From contig NZ_JALPTB010000059.1 of the NCBI RefSeq assembly GCF_023218075.1, positions 1-40,981 of the forward strand: a DNA stretch of 40,981 bases. The letters are read 5' to 3'. The notes under the pieces were generated by a model. It did not search any database. It was not told where the DNA came from and saw only the letters and a program-made list of their open reading frames with translations. The stretch is from Rhodococcus sp. HM1. GTDB taxonomy: Bacteria > Actinomycetota > Actinomycetes > Mycobacteriales > Mycobacteriaceae. The position numbers were made by a program, and so were the translations under genes. This document shows, piece by piece, positions 30,640-38,756 of this stretch; the stretch's first letter is position 1, and every line of letters begins with the position of its first letter.

Positions 30640-31002
30640 GGCCGAGTGCTCCCTCGAGGAGTCACGGAATGCACCGTCGTCGGTCGAAAGTCACGCGAAT
30701 GCTGCTGGGACACGGCCGCGATCGACCGCCGGAACCGGACTGCCCCCTGCTGCGCAGTTCAACCGACGTAGACGTGTATTCCGGAAAAATGGCCACCGAT
30801 CCGGGGCATCGAGATCGGCACGCTGGTGTGAACGGATGCGCGACACCCGAATACGAATTCCGTTCACACCAGTTGATGTATTACCCATTACACCCAGCGG
30901 CGGCAAGGACAATCTTAGGACGGCCGAAATGCGCATCACAAGATGTTGCAGGGCAGATGCAGGAAGTCGTTCACCGAGTCGCAGGCCTTACGGGAGCGTC
31001 GA
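30640..31002. other. Intergenic region with a 14-bp inverted repeat
   Basis: About 360 bases with no convincing gene, more A/T-rich than the rest near 30870-30920. CTGGTGTGAACGGA (30823-30836) and its exact complement at 30859-30872 enclose 22 bases. It lies between the promoter side of one secreted-protein gene and the end of the other and could be a terminator, a regulator site or the remnant of a mobile element end. Confidence 0.5.
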
Positions 31003-31566
31003 TCAGGAGCCCGGGCAGTGGACGGTGTAGTCCCAGGCGGTATCGGCGGGACCGGTTACACGCACCACCACCGACGTCGCAGCGCCGGCGGGGATAGTGA
31101 CGAGCACGGAGCCGGTCCCCTCGTTGAGGTTGTCGCCGATGAAGCCGGTGCTGTGGACCCGTGCACCCTCGTAGAACACCTCGATCAGGTCCGGGATGTT
31201 CAAGGTCTCGTGCTCGAGAACGAATGCGGTCGGACCGGTTCGGCCGATCTGGTGGATCGTCTCGGTGACTCCCGCACCGCCCGACCGGGTCGACTCGTTG
31301 CACTGCTGCGTCTGCGGCACGATGCCACCCCCACCCGGGCTACTGCCCAGGATGCTGCTGCCGAAGTCGATGACACTGCTGCCGAAGTTCACGACACTGC
31401 TGCCGAAGTCGATGATGCCGTCGCCGAGCTCGCTGCTGCCGGCGCTTCCCGTGAGCGGCGCCGCGGACGCGACCGCCGGTCCCGCGACGACCACGGCAAC
31501 CGCAGTTCCGGCAACAGCAATCACGCTGCGCGCCCTGAAGTTCGGTCGGATCGATTTCCCTGACAC
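31003..31566 (-). CDS. Secreted protein with FGSS repeats
   Basis: 187 residues from a GTG at 31566 with GGAGG four bases upstream (an ATG at 31581 is also in frame). Signal peptide RARSVIAVAGTAVAVVVAGP then AVASA and cleavage before APL. The mature start carries heptads IDFGSSV-VNFGSSV-IDFGSSI then a glycine-rich turn; the C-terminal domain is beta-rich with two Cys (TQQCNESTRSG; YTVHCPG). It looks like a surface or secreted beta-sandwich protein. No family recognised with confidence. Confidence 0.75.
   Translation of the reverse strand: MSGKSIRPNFRARSVIAVAGTAVAVVVAGPAVASAAPLTGSAGSSELGDGIIDFGSSVVNFGSSVIDFGSSILGSSPGGGGIVPQTQQCNESTRSGGAGVTETIHQIGRTGPTAFVLEHETLNIPDLIEVFYEGARVHSTGFIGDNLNEGTGSVLVTIPAGAATSVVVRVTGPADTAWDYTVHCPGS
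31351..31413. repeat. Three 21-bp direct repeats coding for FGSS heptads
   Basis: Units at 31351, 31372 and 31393 share a core CTGCTGCCGAAGT and each codes for seven residues with FGSS on the minus strand. A degenerate fourth copy follows. Copy number may vary between strains. Confidence 0.8.
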
Positions 31567-31690
31567 GTGGCCTCCGTACATTCGCAGGTGAGATTTCGGC
31601 CCGATGTTTCCAGCGTCGCCACACGCTGCATATCGCCCGTTCGACGGACACCCCACAGTCGAGGACCGCATCTTCTGGATCGATCAGTAT

Positions 31691-31708
31691 TGACAATGGG
31701 AGTTGTCA
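31691..31708. promoter_or_regulatory. Inverted repeat just upstream of the DUF2236 gene
   Basis: TGACAA-TGGGAG-TTGTCA, 17 bases before the GTG at 31725. Likely a regulator site; it overlaps a TTGACA at 31690-31695 that could be part of a promoter. The cognate regulator is not adjacent. Confidence 0.5.
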
Positions 31709-31724
31709 GTCGGAAGGTGGTGTC

Positions 31725-32933
31725 GTGACGATCCCGGCATACGCACCGACCCGCTACATGCGCGACCGTGAGCGCACCGCGCGCGTCACCGCGCCCCTGC
31801 GCCCGTTCGCGTGGCCGAATCCCGATGCCGACCCCGAGGAGGCCGACCGACTCCGACGGGCACTGCTCGAGCGGGACGAACCGAGCGCGGCACTGGTCCG
31901 CGCGATGCGGGAGGACCGCACCGTCACGATGGCCCAGTTCCGGCAGGCGCTCCACCACGGCATCGACTCCGTGCCCGACGCCCCGCAGCCCCTGCGCGAC
32001 TACTTCGCACTCCTCGAGGACACACCGGGCTGGGTCGACCGCGACAAGATCGCCCTCGGCGCCCGGATCCTGCGCCGTGTCGGCACCGACGCCGCAGACG
32101 TCCTCGCCTACGGTTCCCTGCTGGGCGGGTACAACAATTCCGGACCGCTGCCGATCCTCACCGGCTCGGGCAAGCTCACCGGCGACCGGACCCTGCGGCG
32201 CATCGCCGAGACCGGTGCGTGGTGGTACGGCTGCACCGAGGAGGGCGGGCTCGAGCGCTTCGGCGACGGGTTCATCCTGTCCGTCCACGTCCGGCTCATG
32301 CACGCCTTCGTGAACTACCACCACGAACACGAAACGGATTGGGACACGGCCGAACGCGGTCTCCCCATCAATCAGTTCGACCAGGCCGGCACCCTGGGCC
32401 TGTTCTCCATCACGTTCCTGCTCCACACGCGCGTACTCGGTGTGCGCTACACCCGCCGGGAGGCCGAGGCCGTCCTGCACCTGTGGTGTTACGTCGGCTG
32501 GCTGATGGGTGTCGACGAGCACTGGCTGCAGTTCGACCTGCGCAAGGGACTGCGGATGATGTATCACATCGGCTCGGCGTCACCGGCCGCGGACGAGCAC
32601 AGCCTCCTGCTCGCGAAGTCGCTGGTCGATCTGCCTCTCACCTCCAGCGAAAGCGGGTTCGGCCCGCTGCGCCGACGCTACGAGTACGAGCGCGGGCTCT
32701 CCCTCGCGACCACCCTGCTCGGTCCCGCCGCGGTCCGGGCGCTGAATGTTCCGGTGCGTCCGCCGTGGTACCCGGCTGCCCGAATCGCGGTGAATGTGGC
32801 CAAGCACCAGGTGATCGGTCGCGTACCGGCCGGGAAGCGCTGGTTGCAGCGCCTGGGCGAGCGTCGACTCGCCGAGAATCGGCAGCGGATCCTCGGCGGC
32901 GAGATCACCACCGTCGCGCCGATCCCCGCATGA
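31725..32933 (+). CDS. DUF2236 (MpaB/rubber-oxygenase type) protein
   Basis: 402 residues from a GTG at 31725 with GGAAGG upstream. The DUF2236 family includes latex-clearing protein Lcp and fungal MpaB oxygenase; members bind heme or metal through conserved His and Arg. The family core is seen in GAWWYGCTEEGGLERFGDGF-ILSVHVRLMHAFVNYHH (His188, Arg190, His193). No signal peptide or Tat motif, unlike secreted Lcp, so probably cytoplasmic. Many Rhodococcus genomes carry several uncharacterised copies. Substrate unknown. Confidence 0.8.
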   Translation: MTIPAYAPTRYMRDRERTARVTAPLRPFAWPNPDADPEEADRLRRALLERDEPSAALVRAMREDRTVTMAQFRQALHHGIDSVPDAPQPLRDYFALLEDTPGWVDRDKIALGARILRRVGTDAADVLAYGSLLGGYNNSGPLPILTGSGKLTGDRTLRRIAETGAWWYGCTEEGGLERFGDGFILSVHVRLMHAFVNYHHEHETDWDTAERGLPINQFDQAGTLGLFSITFLLHTRVLGVRYTRREAEAVLHLWCYVGWLMGVDEHWLQFDLRKGLRMMYHIGSASPAADEHSLLLAKSLVDLPLTSSESGFGPLRRRYEYERGLSLATTLLGPAAVRALNVPVRPPWYPAARIAVNVAKHQVIGRVPAGKRWLQRLGERRLAENRQRILGGEITTVAPIPA

Positions 32934-33008
32934 TTCTTGCGCCACCGGTGATTTCGTGCCATCCTCGACAACCATGACAACAGGAAAGGCGGCCTCCGCC
33001 CCCATCGC

Positions 33009-34110
33009 ATGATCGCCGCCGTCCGAGAACTGCGCGATCAGTGGCTCGCGCACGGACTGAGCACTCGACCCGCCGATCGTTCTGTCGCGGAAAACGCAGT
33101 TGCGGAACTCTATCGGCGTTCCGGTTTCGATCCACCCGAATTCGTGTGGGTGCCGTCACCCGCAGCTGCATCGACATTCATTGCGCATCAATCGATCCCG
33201 GGACCGTTCTCGGCGCTCGACGACACCCATCCGTCCGTGCGGATCGCGTCGCTGTTGTCGGCCACGCGCAGTCGGATGGACGAGCGGATCCGGCGGCGCT
33301 ATCCGTCGTCGCGGTTCGGGACGTCTCCGAATCCGGAGCAGCTCATCCGGAGGATGGTCTGGAACTCGTTGCGTACCACCCTTTTCGACGCGGTGGCCCC
33401 CGCGATCCGGCGAACACTTCCCCGACCTGTCGGCACCGTGAGCTGGTACGGGCAGCAGGAAGCGCACCGGGTCGGATACTACGACACGATCCGGCGATGC
33501 GGTCTCGTCGGTTTCGGAGCACTCGACAGAGAGCTTCTCGACGCACAGGCCGCACTGGTCGGCGCCACCGGATGGTGGTGGGCGTTCGAGCGGGTGTGCG
33601 TGATGGCCGAACGCCCCCGCGAACTGCACACCGAGCCGTCACTCGGGCGGCGCCGAGGGTGAACGACGCCTCCACCACCCGAACCGGGCAGCACTCGAAT
33701 ATCCCGATGGAACACGGTCTTTCGTCCATCACGGCACCATCGTCCCGGACTGGGTGGTGCTCGATCCGACCGCCGAGCGCATCGGACGCGAACGCAACGT
33801 CGAGATCCGGCGGTGCGCGATCGAGCGCATCGGGTGGGACACCTACATCGAGAAGGCAGCGCTCACCCTCGTCGACCGCACCGAGGATCCCGGTAATCCC
33901 GGCTGCCTGCTCGAGTTGTACGACAGTCCCGGCGGCTGGGGCTCGCCGGGGCGGATCCTGCTCGCCGTCAACGGATCTCTCGAACGCGACGGCACCCGTC
34001 GACGCTACGGACTGCCCGTCCCCGCGTGGGCTCCGTCCGCCCTCGACGCCGCCGGATGGACCTACGGCATCAGCGGCTCCGACTATTCCCGGCTCGTGCG
34101 CCGGACCTGA
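33009..34110 (+). pseudogene. DUF6745-like protein gene split by a one-base frameshift
   Basis: The first part (33009-33662) encodes 217 residues ending at a TGA; it includes GTVSWYGQQEAHRVGYYDTI and the family-like GWWWAFERVCVMAERPRELH. The sequence then continues in the +1 frame: from 33646 GAEGERRLHHPNRAALEYPD, VHHGTIVPDWVVLDPTAER and RNVEIRRCAIERIGWDTYIE to a stop at 34108-34110. Together they match the layout of DUF6745 proteins (WWW-FE, LH-PDGPA-like, HG-VP, ERIG). Total length is 3n+1, so one base appears inserted near the GGG at 33645-33647. Function of the family unknown. It may be a true mutation or an assembly error. Confidence 0.65.
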
Positions 34111-34129
34111 ACTCCCCGAGGTGATTCCC

Positions 34130-34582
34130 ATGAATGCTCTTCGAACCCTGTCCGACATCACCACCTGGAGCGGCATCGACGTGTTCGACCACCTCGATCG
34201 CGAGGTGTCCGTGCCGGTCGTCGACGGACCGCAGGCCCAGGGCGATCTCATCGTCGTCCCGCACACGATGCTCGCCGGCGTGGTGACACGCCATCCGTGG
34301 ACCCGTACCGTTCCGGTTCCCGCGTCCGGGATCGAGTTGCTGCGCAGCGCCGCCGGGGGCAATCCGCATTCGCTTGTCGCCGACGAGGACGCGTGCACGT
34401 GGACCGCGCCGGTTACCGATCCGCGGGGTCTCGCGCTCGGGATCGTCGAGGTGACCGGTGTCGCCTACCTCGTCCACCCCGAGCACGGCGCCACGGGCAT
34501 CGCACCGGGCCGCTACGTCATCGGCCGGCAACGTGAGCGCGGTACCGGCCTCTACGGTGCGGCGCGGCTCGTCGCGGACTGA
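34130..34582 (+). CDS. Conserved-looking hypothetical protein next to DUF6745
   Basis: 150 residues from the ATG at 34130, preceded by CCGAGGTGATTCCC. Beta-rich, no signal peptide: DLIVVPHTMLAGVVTRHPWT, ALGIVEVTGVAYLVHPEHGA and GIAPGRYVIGRQRERG. Lies 20 bases after the DUF6745-like gene on the same strand, so the two probably form a unit. No family recognised. A paired-function module is suggested by spacing alone. Confidence 0.65.
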   Translation: MNALRTLSDITTWSGIDVFDHLDREVSVPVVDGPQAQGDLIVVPHTMLAGVVTRHPWTRTVPVPASGIELLRSAAGGNPHSLVADEDACTWTAPVTDPRGLALGIVEVTGVAYLVHPEHGATGIAPGRYVIGRQRERGTGLYGAARLVAD

Positions 34583-34611
34583 CGCGGTCAACGCAACCCG
34601 GAGAAGCCCCG

Positions 34612-35784
34612 TTACGCGAATACCCCGCCGCCCGCGAAGGCACGCTCGGCGAACCGTTCCGCGATGAGCCGGTGCGTTTCGGCGTCGGGGTGCAGCCGAT
34701 CCGGCAGCGGCAGCACCGCATGATCGGCTTCCCCGTAGAGATCGGTCCCGTCCAGGTAGTAGAGGTTCGGGTCGTCCTCTGCACGCTGCGCGACGATGCG
34801 CGCCAGATCCTCGCGGATCGTCGTGAGCGTCAGCTTCCCGGCTGCACGCTCGGCCGGATCCCCTGTCGCGACGAACGCGAGCGTCCCGGCGGCGAGGGCC
34901 GCGGTGTCGAATGCTCCGGGCCCGGGAGTGTCCTCGTGGATCGGGCAGTGGATCGGCGAGACGACGAGCAGCGGTGCGGTCGGGTGCCCGTCCCGGATGG
35001 TGTCGAGGAAGCCGTGCACGGCCGGGCCGAACGCGCGGCGTCGCATCACGTCGGAGTTGACGACGTTGATGCCGATCTTGACGCTGATCAGGTCCGCCGG
35101 GGTATCACGCATCGTGCGCGCGGTGAACGGGTCGAGCAGGGCGCTGCCGGCGAGCCCGACGTTGATCAGCTCCACTCCCCCGCGCGCAGCGGCGAGGGCA
35201 GGCCAGATTCCGGAGGGAGTAGCGGCGTTGGACCCGTGGCTGATCGAGCTGCCGTGATGCAGCCACACCGGGCGACCCGCGTCCTCCACCGGCTCGACGG
35301 GTGCGTCGGTGCGCAGCGCGACCAGCTCGGTGGTTTCGTTGTGCGGCAACCAGATCTCGACCGTCTTCGGCGCGGCAGGCAGGTCGGCGAAACGCACGGT
35401 ACCGACGTTCCCCGGGCGGTGTTCGACGCTGCCGGTCGCCAGATCGAGGACGATGACGTTTCCGCCTTCCGCACCGGCCTGTCCGGCGAGTCGTCCGTCG
35501 ACGATCAGGTCGTAGACGCCGGTCGGACGTGGCGGCGCTCCGATGTACGTCCGCCTTGTGGGAAGTGTGTCCAGCTCGACGACGGTCGCGCGGGTACGGA
35601 AGACCAGCCGCACACCGGACGGCTGGGATTCGGCCATGAGCAGCTGCGGGTCGTCGCACTGACGGCGGGCCCAGGCGGGCAGCCGATGTGGGAGGAGGCC
35701 GTGTTCGGTGCGCTCGAGTTCGGCGGCCCCGCGAACGATGTTCTGCGTGATCTCGGTCGCGGTCAGGTCGGTCGAGCGAGTCAT
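34612..35784 (-). CDS. SGNH/GDSL-family esterase
   Basis: 390 residues with GAGGTGA before the ATG. An N-terminal beta-sandwich (about 1-170) precedes an SGNH hydrolase domain: block I GSSISHGS (Ser180), block II NVGLAGSA (Gly213), block III KIGINVVN (Asn240) and block V PDRLHPD (Asp362, His365). It hydrolyses ester bonds of an unknown substrate in the cytoplasm (no signal peptide). Same strand as the TetR gene, divergent from the Rieske-oxidoreductase pair, so it may belong to one pathway. Confidence 0.85.
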   Translation of the reverse strand: MTRSTDLTATEITQNIVRGAAELERTEHGLLPHRLPAWARRQCDDPQLLMAESQPSGVRLVFRTRATVVELDTLPTRRTYIGAPPRPTGVYDLIVDGRLAGQAGAEGGNVIVLDLATGSVEHRPGNVGTVRFADLPAAPKTVEIWLPHNETTELVALRTDAPVEPVEDAGRPVWLHHGSSISHGSNAATPSGIWPALAAARGGVELINVGLAGSALLDPFTARTMRDTPADLISVKIGINVVNSDVMRRRAFGPAVHGFLDTIRDGHPTAPLLVVSPIHCPIHEDTPGPGAFDTAALAAGTLAFVATGDPAERAAGKLTLTTIREDLARIVAQRAEDDPNLYYLDGTDLYGEADHAVLPLPDRLHPDAETHRLIAERFAERAFAGGGVFA

Positions 35785-35835
35785 GTATTCACCTCGGGAT
35801 GGAAGGTCGGATGTCGTGGGTTGCGGTGGGTCACG

Positions 35836-36438
35836 TCACGCCTGGAGATACGCGACTATCCCGCCGATCAGCCCGGCAAGGGCATCGTCGAGATTCCCGT
35901 AGGTACCCAAGGTCCGCTCCGAGGTGATTCCGCGCATCGCTGCCGGAATGAGCGCCGCCACCTGCCTCAGCTTGACGGGATCGAGGCCGAGGTCGGCGAA
36001 GGATCGCTCGACAGCCTTGTCCCAGTTGGGTTTCCATGAAGCCAGTTCCGCTGCGGTACGCGGGTAGTCCCGCTCGAGTTCCGCATGGTCACGCGGTAGC
36101 GCAGCACGGAGAGTTTCGATCGCCAGTGATTCCGGCGTACGCAAGCCCACCGCCATGGCCTCGATCAGAGCGGTCACCCGTTCGTGCAGCGTGCCGTACG
36201 GCTTGATTCCCGCCGGCAGATCGCCGCGCTTATCGGCGGTGTAGCGGAGAACGGCGGCCCACAAGCCGTCGATATCCCCGAATTGATACTTCACCACACC
36301 CCAGGTCGCGCCGATGTCCCGGGCGATCCGGTTGCCGGACACGGCCGCGGGATCGCCTGTGGCCAAGGAAGCGATGGCTGCCTTGATCATGCTGTCCCGC
36401 GTCTCTATGCCGCGCTTGTTCGCACGTCGCCCGCTCAC
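35836..36438 (-). CDS. TetR-family regulator of the Rieske cluster
   Basis: 200 residues from a GTG at 36438 chosen because GGAGG lies five bases upstream; the frame stays open to 36540 but would cover the promoter. N-terminal TetR helix-turn-helix: RDSMIKAAIASLATGDPAAV, GNRIARDIGATWGVVKYQFG, DIDGLWAAVLRY. The C-terminal ligand domain is unassigned. Divergent from the Rieske gene with an interrupted palindrome between, so it likely represses that operon and perhaps itself and the esterase gene. Confidence 0.85.
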   Translation of the reverse strand: MSGRRANKRGIETRDSMIKAAIASLATGDPAAVSGNRIARDIGATWGVVKYQFGDIDGLWAAVLRYTADKRGDLPAGIKPYGTLHERVTALIEAMAVGLRTPESLAIETLRAALPRDHAELERDYPRTAAELASWKPNWDKAVERSFADLGLDPVKLRQVAALIPAAMRGITSERTLGTYGNLDDALAGLIGGIVAYLQA

Positions 36439-36495
36439 CGCCGCCTCCACCACGAACGGCGAGTCTACAGCGCTGACCAGCGGGACCACTTTCAC

Positions 36496-36528
36496 AGAAC
36501 CCTCTTGCATATTTTCGAAGACGGTTCT
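36496..36528. promoter_or_regulatory. Interrupted palindrome between TetR and Rieske genes
   Basis: AGAACC-N2-CTT-N11-AAG-N2-GGTTCT is symmetric over 33 bases in the 173-base divergent gap. A TetR dimer or pair of dimers could bind it. Promoter elements were not fixed. Confidence 0.5.
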
Positions 36529-36611
36529 ACGATCGCTCACGTCTCGTGGCAGAGATCACAGCTCTTCCGATGTCCCGTCCACCGTTTCGTTTCGAGTGCT
36601 GGAGGACCGAG

Positions 36612-37592
36612 TTGGCGAAGCCACCCTTGTGTATGGAGCCGACAGGCTGGTTCCAAGTGGCCTGGAGCGCCGAGATCGGAACCGGCGCCGTTCACAGGAT
36701 GAAGTACTTCGGCCGCGACATGGTGGCGTGGCGATCGGCTTCCGGGCATATCGCGGTCTTCGACGCCTACTGCGAGCATCTCGGCGCCCACCTCGGCTAC
36801 GGAGGCCACGTCGAGGGCGAGAATCTCGTGTGCCCGTTCCACGGGTGGGAATGGGACCGGGCGGGCCGCAACGTCTGCATTCCCTACGAAAACCGCCCGA
36901 ACAAAGGTCGCCGGATCCGCAGCTATCCCGTCGTCGAGCGGAACGAAGCAGTATGGATCTGGTACGACACCGAAGGGCGCGAGCCCTACTTCGAGGTCCC
37001 GGACATGTTCGAGGCGTTCGGGGACGGCAGGACCGCCGCCGACTACTACCCACCGGTGCCCGCGGCGACGTTGTACCGACAAGGGCTGGAACTACATCCG
37101 CAGTACACCCTGGAGAACGGGGTCGATTTCGCCCATTTCAAGTTCGTCCACAAGACACCCTTCGTCCCCGAATTCACCCGCCACGACTTCTCCGGACCCG
37201 TCTCCTACGTCGACTTCACCGTCTCGTTCGACGAGAACGTGGCCGAGGGCCAGATCGCCAGCGGGGTGGAATCGATCAATGCCGGCTTGGGCTGCTCGAT
37301 CACCAAGAGTTGGGGAATGATCGACAACCGCACGATGCCCGCGGTCACACCCGTCGACGAATCCACCTCCGACGTCCGCTTCACGGTGTGGATCGGACGC
37401 AAACCCGGCGACGATGGCCCGGAGATGACCCGGTACGGAAAGACGATGGCGGACTTCGTCATCGGGCAGTTCGAAGCCGACATCCACATCTGGGCGCATC
37501 AGCGCTATTCCGATCCTCCCGCGTTGACCCGTAAGGAATTCGACGGCTTCCGGGCCCTGCGCGAATGGGCGGCGCAGTTCTACCCGGCCTGA
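36612..37592 (+). CDS. Rieske non-heme iron oxygenase (KshA-like)
   Basis: 326 residues from a TTG at 36612 with GGAGG six bases upstream, giving the family-like start AKPPLCMEPTGWFQVAWSAE; a GTG at 36546 in the same frame lacks such a site. The [2Fe-2S] ligands are Cys54 and His56 (YCEHLGAHLGYGG) with Cys74 and His77 (VCPFHGWEWD). The mononuclear iron segment is NGVDFAHFKFVH (Asn169, Asp172, His175, His180). Closest in style to the oxygenase of 3-ketosteroid 9-alpha-hydroxylase. No ferredoxin reductase gene adjoins it, so KshB-like reductase must come from elsewhere. Substrate unknown, probably a steroid- or terpenoid-like compound. Confidence 0.87.
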   Translation: MAKPPLCMEPTGWFQVAWSAEIGTGAVHRMKYFGRDMVAWRSASGHIAVFDAYCEHLGAHLGYGGHVEGENLVCPFHGWEWDRAGRNVCIPYENRPNKGRRIRSYPVVERNEAVWIWYDTEGREPYFEVPDMFEAFGDGRTAADYYPPVPAATLYRQGLELHPQYTLENGVDFAHFKFVHKTPFVPEFTRHDFSGPVSYVDFTVSFDENVAEGQIASGVESINAGLGCSITKSWGMIDNRTMPAVTPVDESTSDVRFTVWIGRKPGDDGPEMTRYGKTMADFVIGQFEADIHIWAHQRYSDPPALTRKEFDGFRALREWAAQFYPA

Positions 37593-37615
37593 ATTCCCGG
37601 CCTGAATTCCCGGCC
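37583..37615. repeat. 13-bp direct repeat at the Rieske stop
   Basis: CCCGGCCTGAATT occurs twice in tandem at 37583-37608 followed by a partial third copy CCCGGCC. The first copy contains the TGA stop. Probably a slippage duplication in the gap before the next gene. Confidence 0.8.
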
Positions 37616-37657
37616 GACGGAAAGGCTTCACCCACCCGACAGAAAGGTCCACGAGAA

Positions 37658-38743
37658 ATGAGCACCTCCGACAAGGTCCGGGTGTTCCAGGTTGCGACCG
37701 GCAACCTCGGCACGGAGATGATCGGCCGGATCCGCAACCATCCCGACCTCGAACTCGTCGGGCTGCACTGCTACACCCCCGACAAGCTCGGCCGGGACGC
37801 CGGCGAGATCGCGGGTATCGGTCCCATCGGCGTGACGGCCACCGGATCGGTCGAGGAGATCCTCGCCGCCGAACCCGACGTCCTCACATTCCACGGGGTG
37901 TTCCCCGACGAAGATCTCTACGAGAGGGTTCTCGAGGCCGGCATCGATGTGGTGACGACGGCGGACTGGATCACCGGCTACCACCGCAACAAGAACCATC
38001 CGCATCCCTCGGGCCGGAAGGTCAGCGAGGTCATCCAGGCAGCGTGCGAACGCGGCAACTCCACCTTCTACGGCACGGGAATGAATCCGGGACTGTGCCA
38101 GATCCTCGGAATCGTCAACTCCGCCGATGTCTCCGAGATCGAGAACGTCACCGTTACCGAATCGGTCGACGTCTCGTGCCACCATTCCGTCGATACGTGG
38201 AAGGCCGTCGGATACGGGCGTCCGATCGACGACCCCACCATCCCGGACTCGCTCTACAAGTACACCGCCGTGTTCGCCGACTCGGTCTACCTGATGGCCG
38301 ACGCCTTCGACCTCGAACTCGACGAGGTGACCTTCGGCTACGAACTCGGAGCGTGCACGAAGGACGTCGACCTCGGCTGGTACTTCTTGCCGGAAGGTTC
38401 CCTCGGCGCGAGCTACATCAAATACCAGGGGCTGGTCGACGGTGTGCCGCGGGTGGAAACCCACCTCGAATGGCAGATGACTCCGCACACCGATCCCGCG
38501 TGGAAGATCCAGGGCTGCTACATCACCCAGATCACCGGGGATCCGAACATCTACAACAAGCACATGATCTTCCCCCGCAAGGGTTTCGACCTGTCCGATC
38601 CGGCGAACTTCGCGTCCATCGGCATGACCGTCACCGGACTACCGGTGTTGAACTCGATCAAGTCCGTGGTCGCCGCACCTCCCGGCATCATTACGAGTGC
38701 GGACCTGCCGCTGCGCGGATTCGCAGGGCGCTTCAAGAAATAG
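37658..38743 (+). CDS. Dihydrodipicolinate-reductase-like NAD(P) oxidoreductase
   Basis: 361 residues from an ATG at 37658; an in-frame upstream ATG (37565) lies in the Rieske gene. N-terminal Rossmann motif VFQVATGNLGTEMIGRIRNH, then VGLHCYTPDKLGRDAGEIAG and the pattern of the 2,4-diaminopentanoate dehydrogenase/DapB-like group (GTGMNPGLCQILGIVNSADV, VTVTESVDVSCHHSV). Such genes occur beside Rieske oxygenases in actinobacterial steroid and terpene gene sets. Predicted NAD(P)-dependent oxidation or reduction step in the same pathway. Spaced 65 bases after the Rieske gene, probably co-transcribed. Confidence 0.8.
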   Translation: MSTSDKVRVFQVATGNLGTEMIGRIRNHPDLELVGLHCYTPDKLGRDAGEIAGIGPIGVTATGSVEEILAAEPDVLTFHGVFPDEDLYERVLEAGIDVVTTADWITGYHRNKNHPHPSGRKVSEVIQAACERGNSTFYGTGMNPGLCQILGIVNSADVSEIENVTVTESVDVSCHHSVDTWKAVGYGRPIDDPTIPDSLYKYTAVFADSVYLMADAFDLELDEVTFGYELGACTKDVDLGWYFLPEGSLGASYIKYQGLVDGVPRVETHLEWQMTPHTDPAWKIQGCYITQITGDPNIYNKHMIFPRKGFDLSDPANFASIGMTVTGLPVLNSIKSVVAAPPGIITSADLPLRGFAGRFKK

Positions 38744-38756
38744 AACCGCAACGGCA

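Noticed and set aside
30387-31097. Open frames in the 30640-31002 gap
   Set aside because: Arg/Ser-rich, no ribosome site, no motif and they cross neighbouring genes; treated as non-coding.
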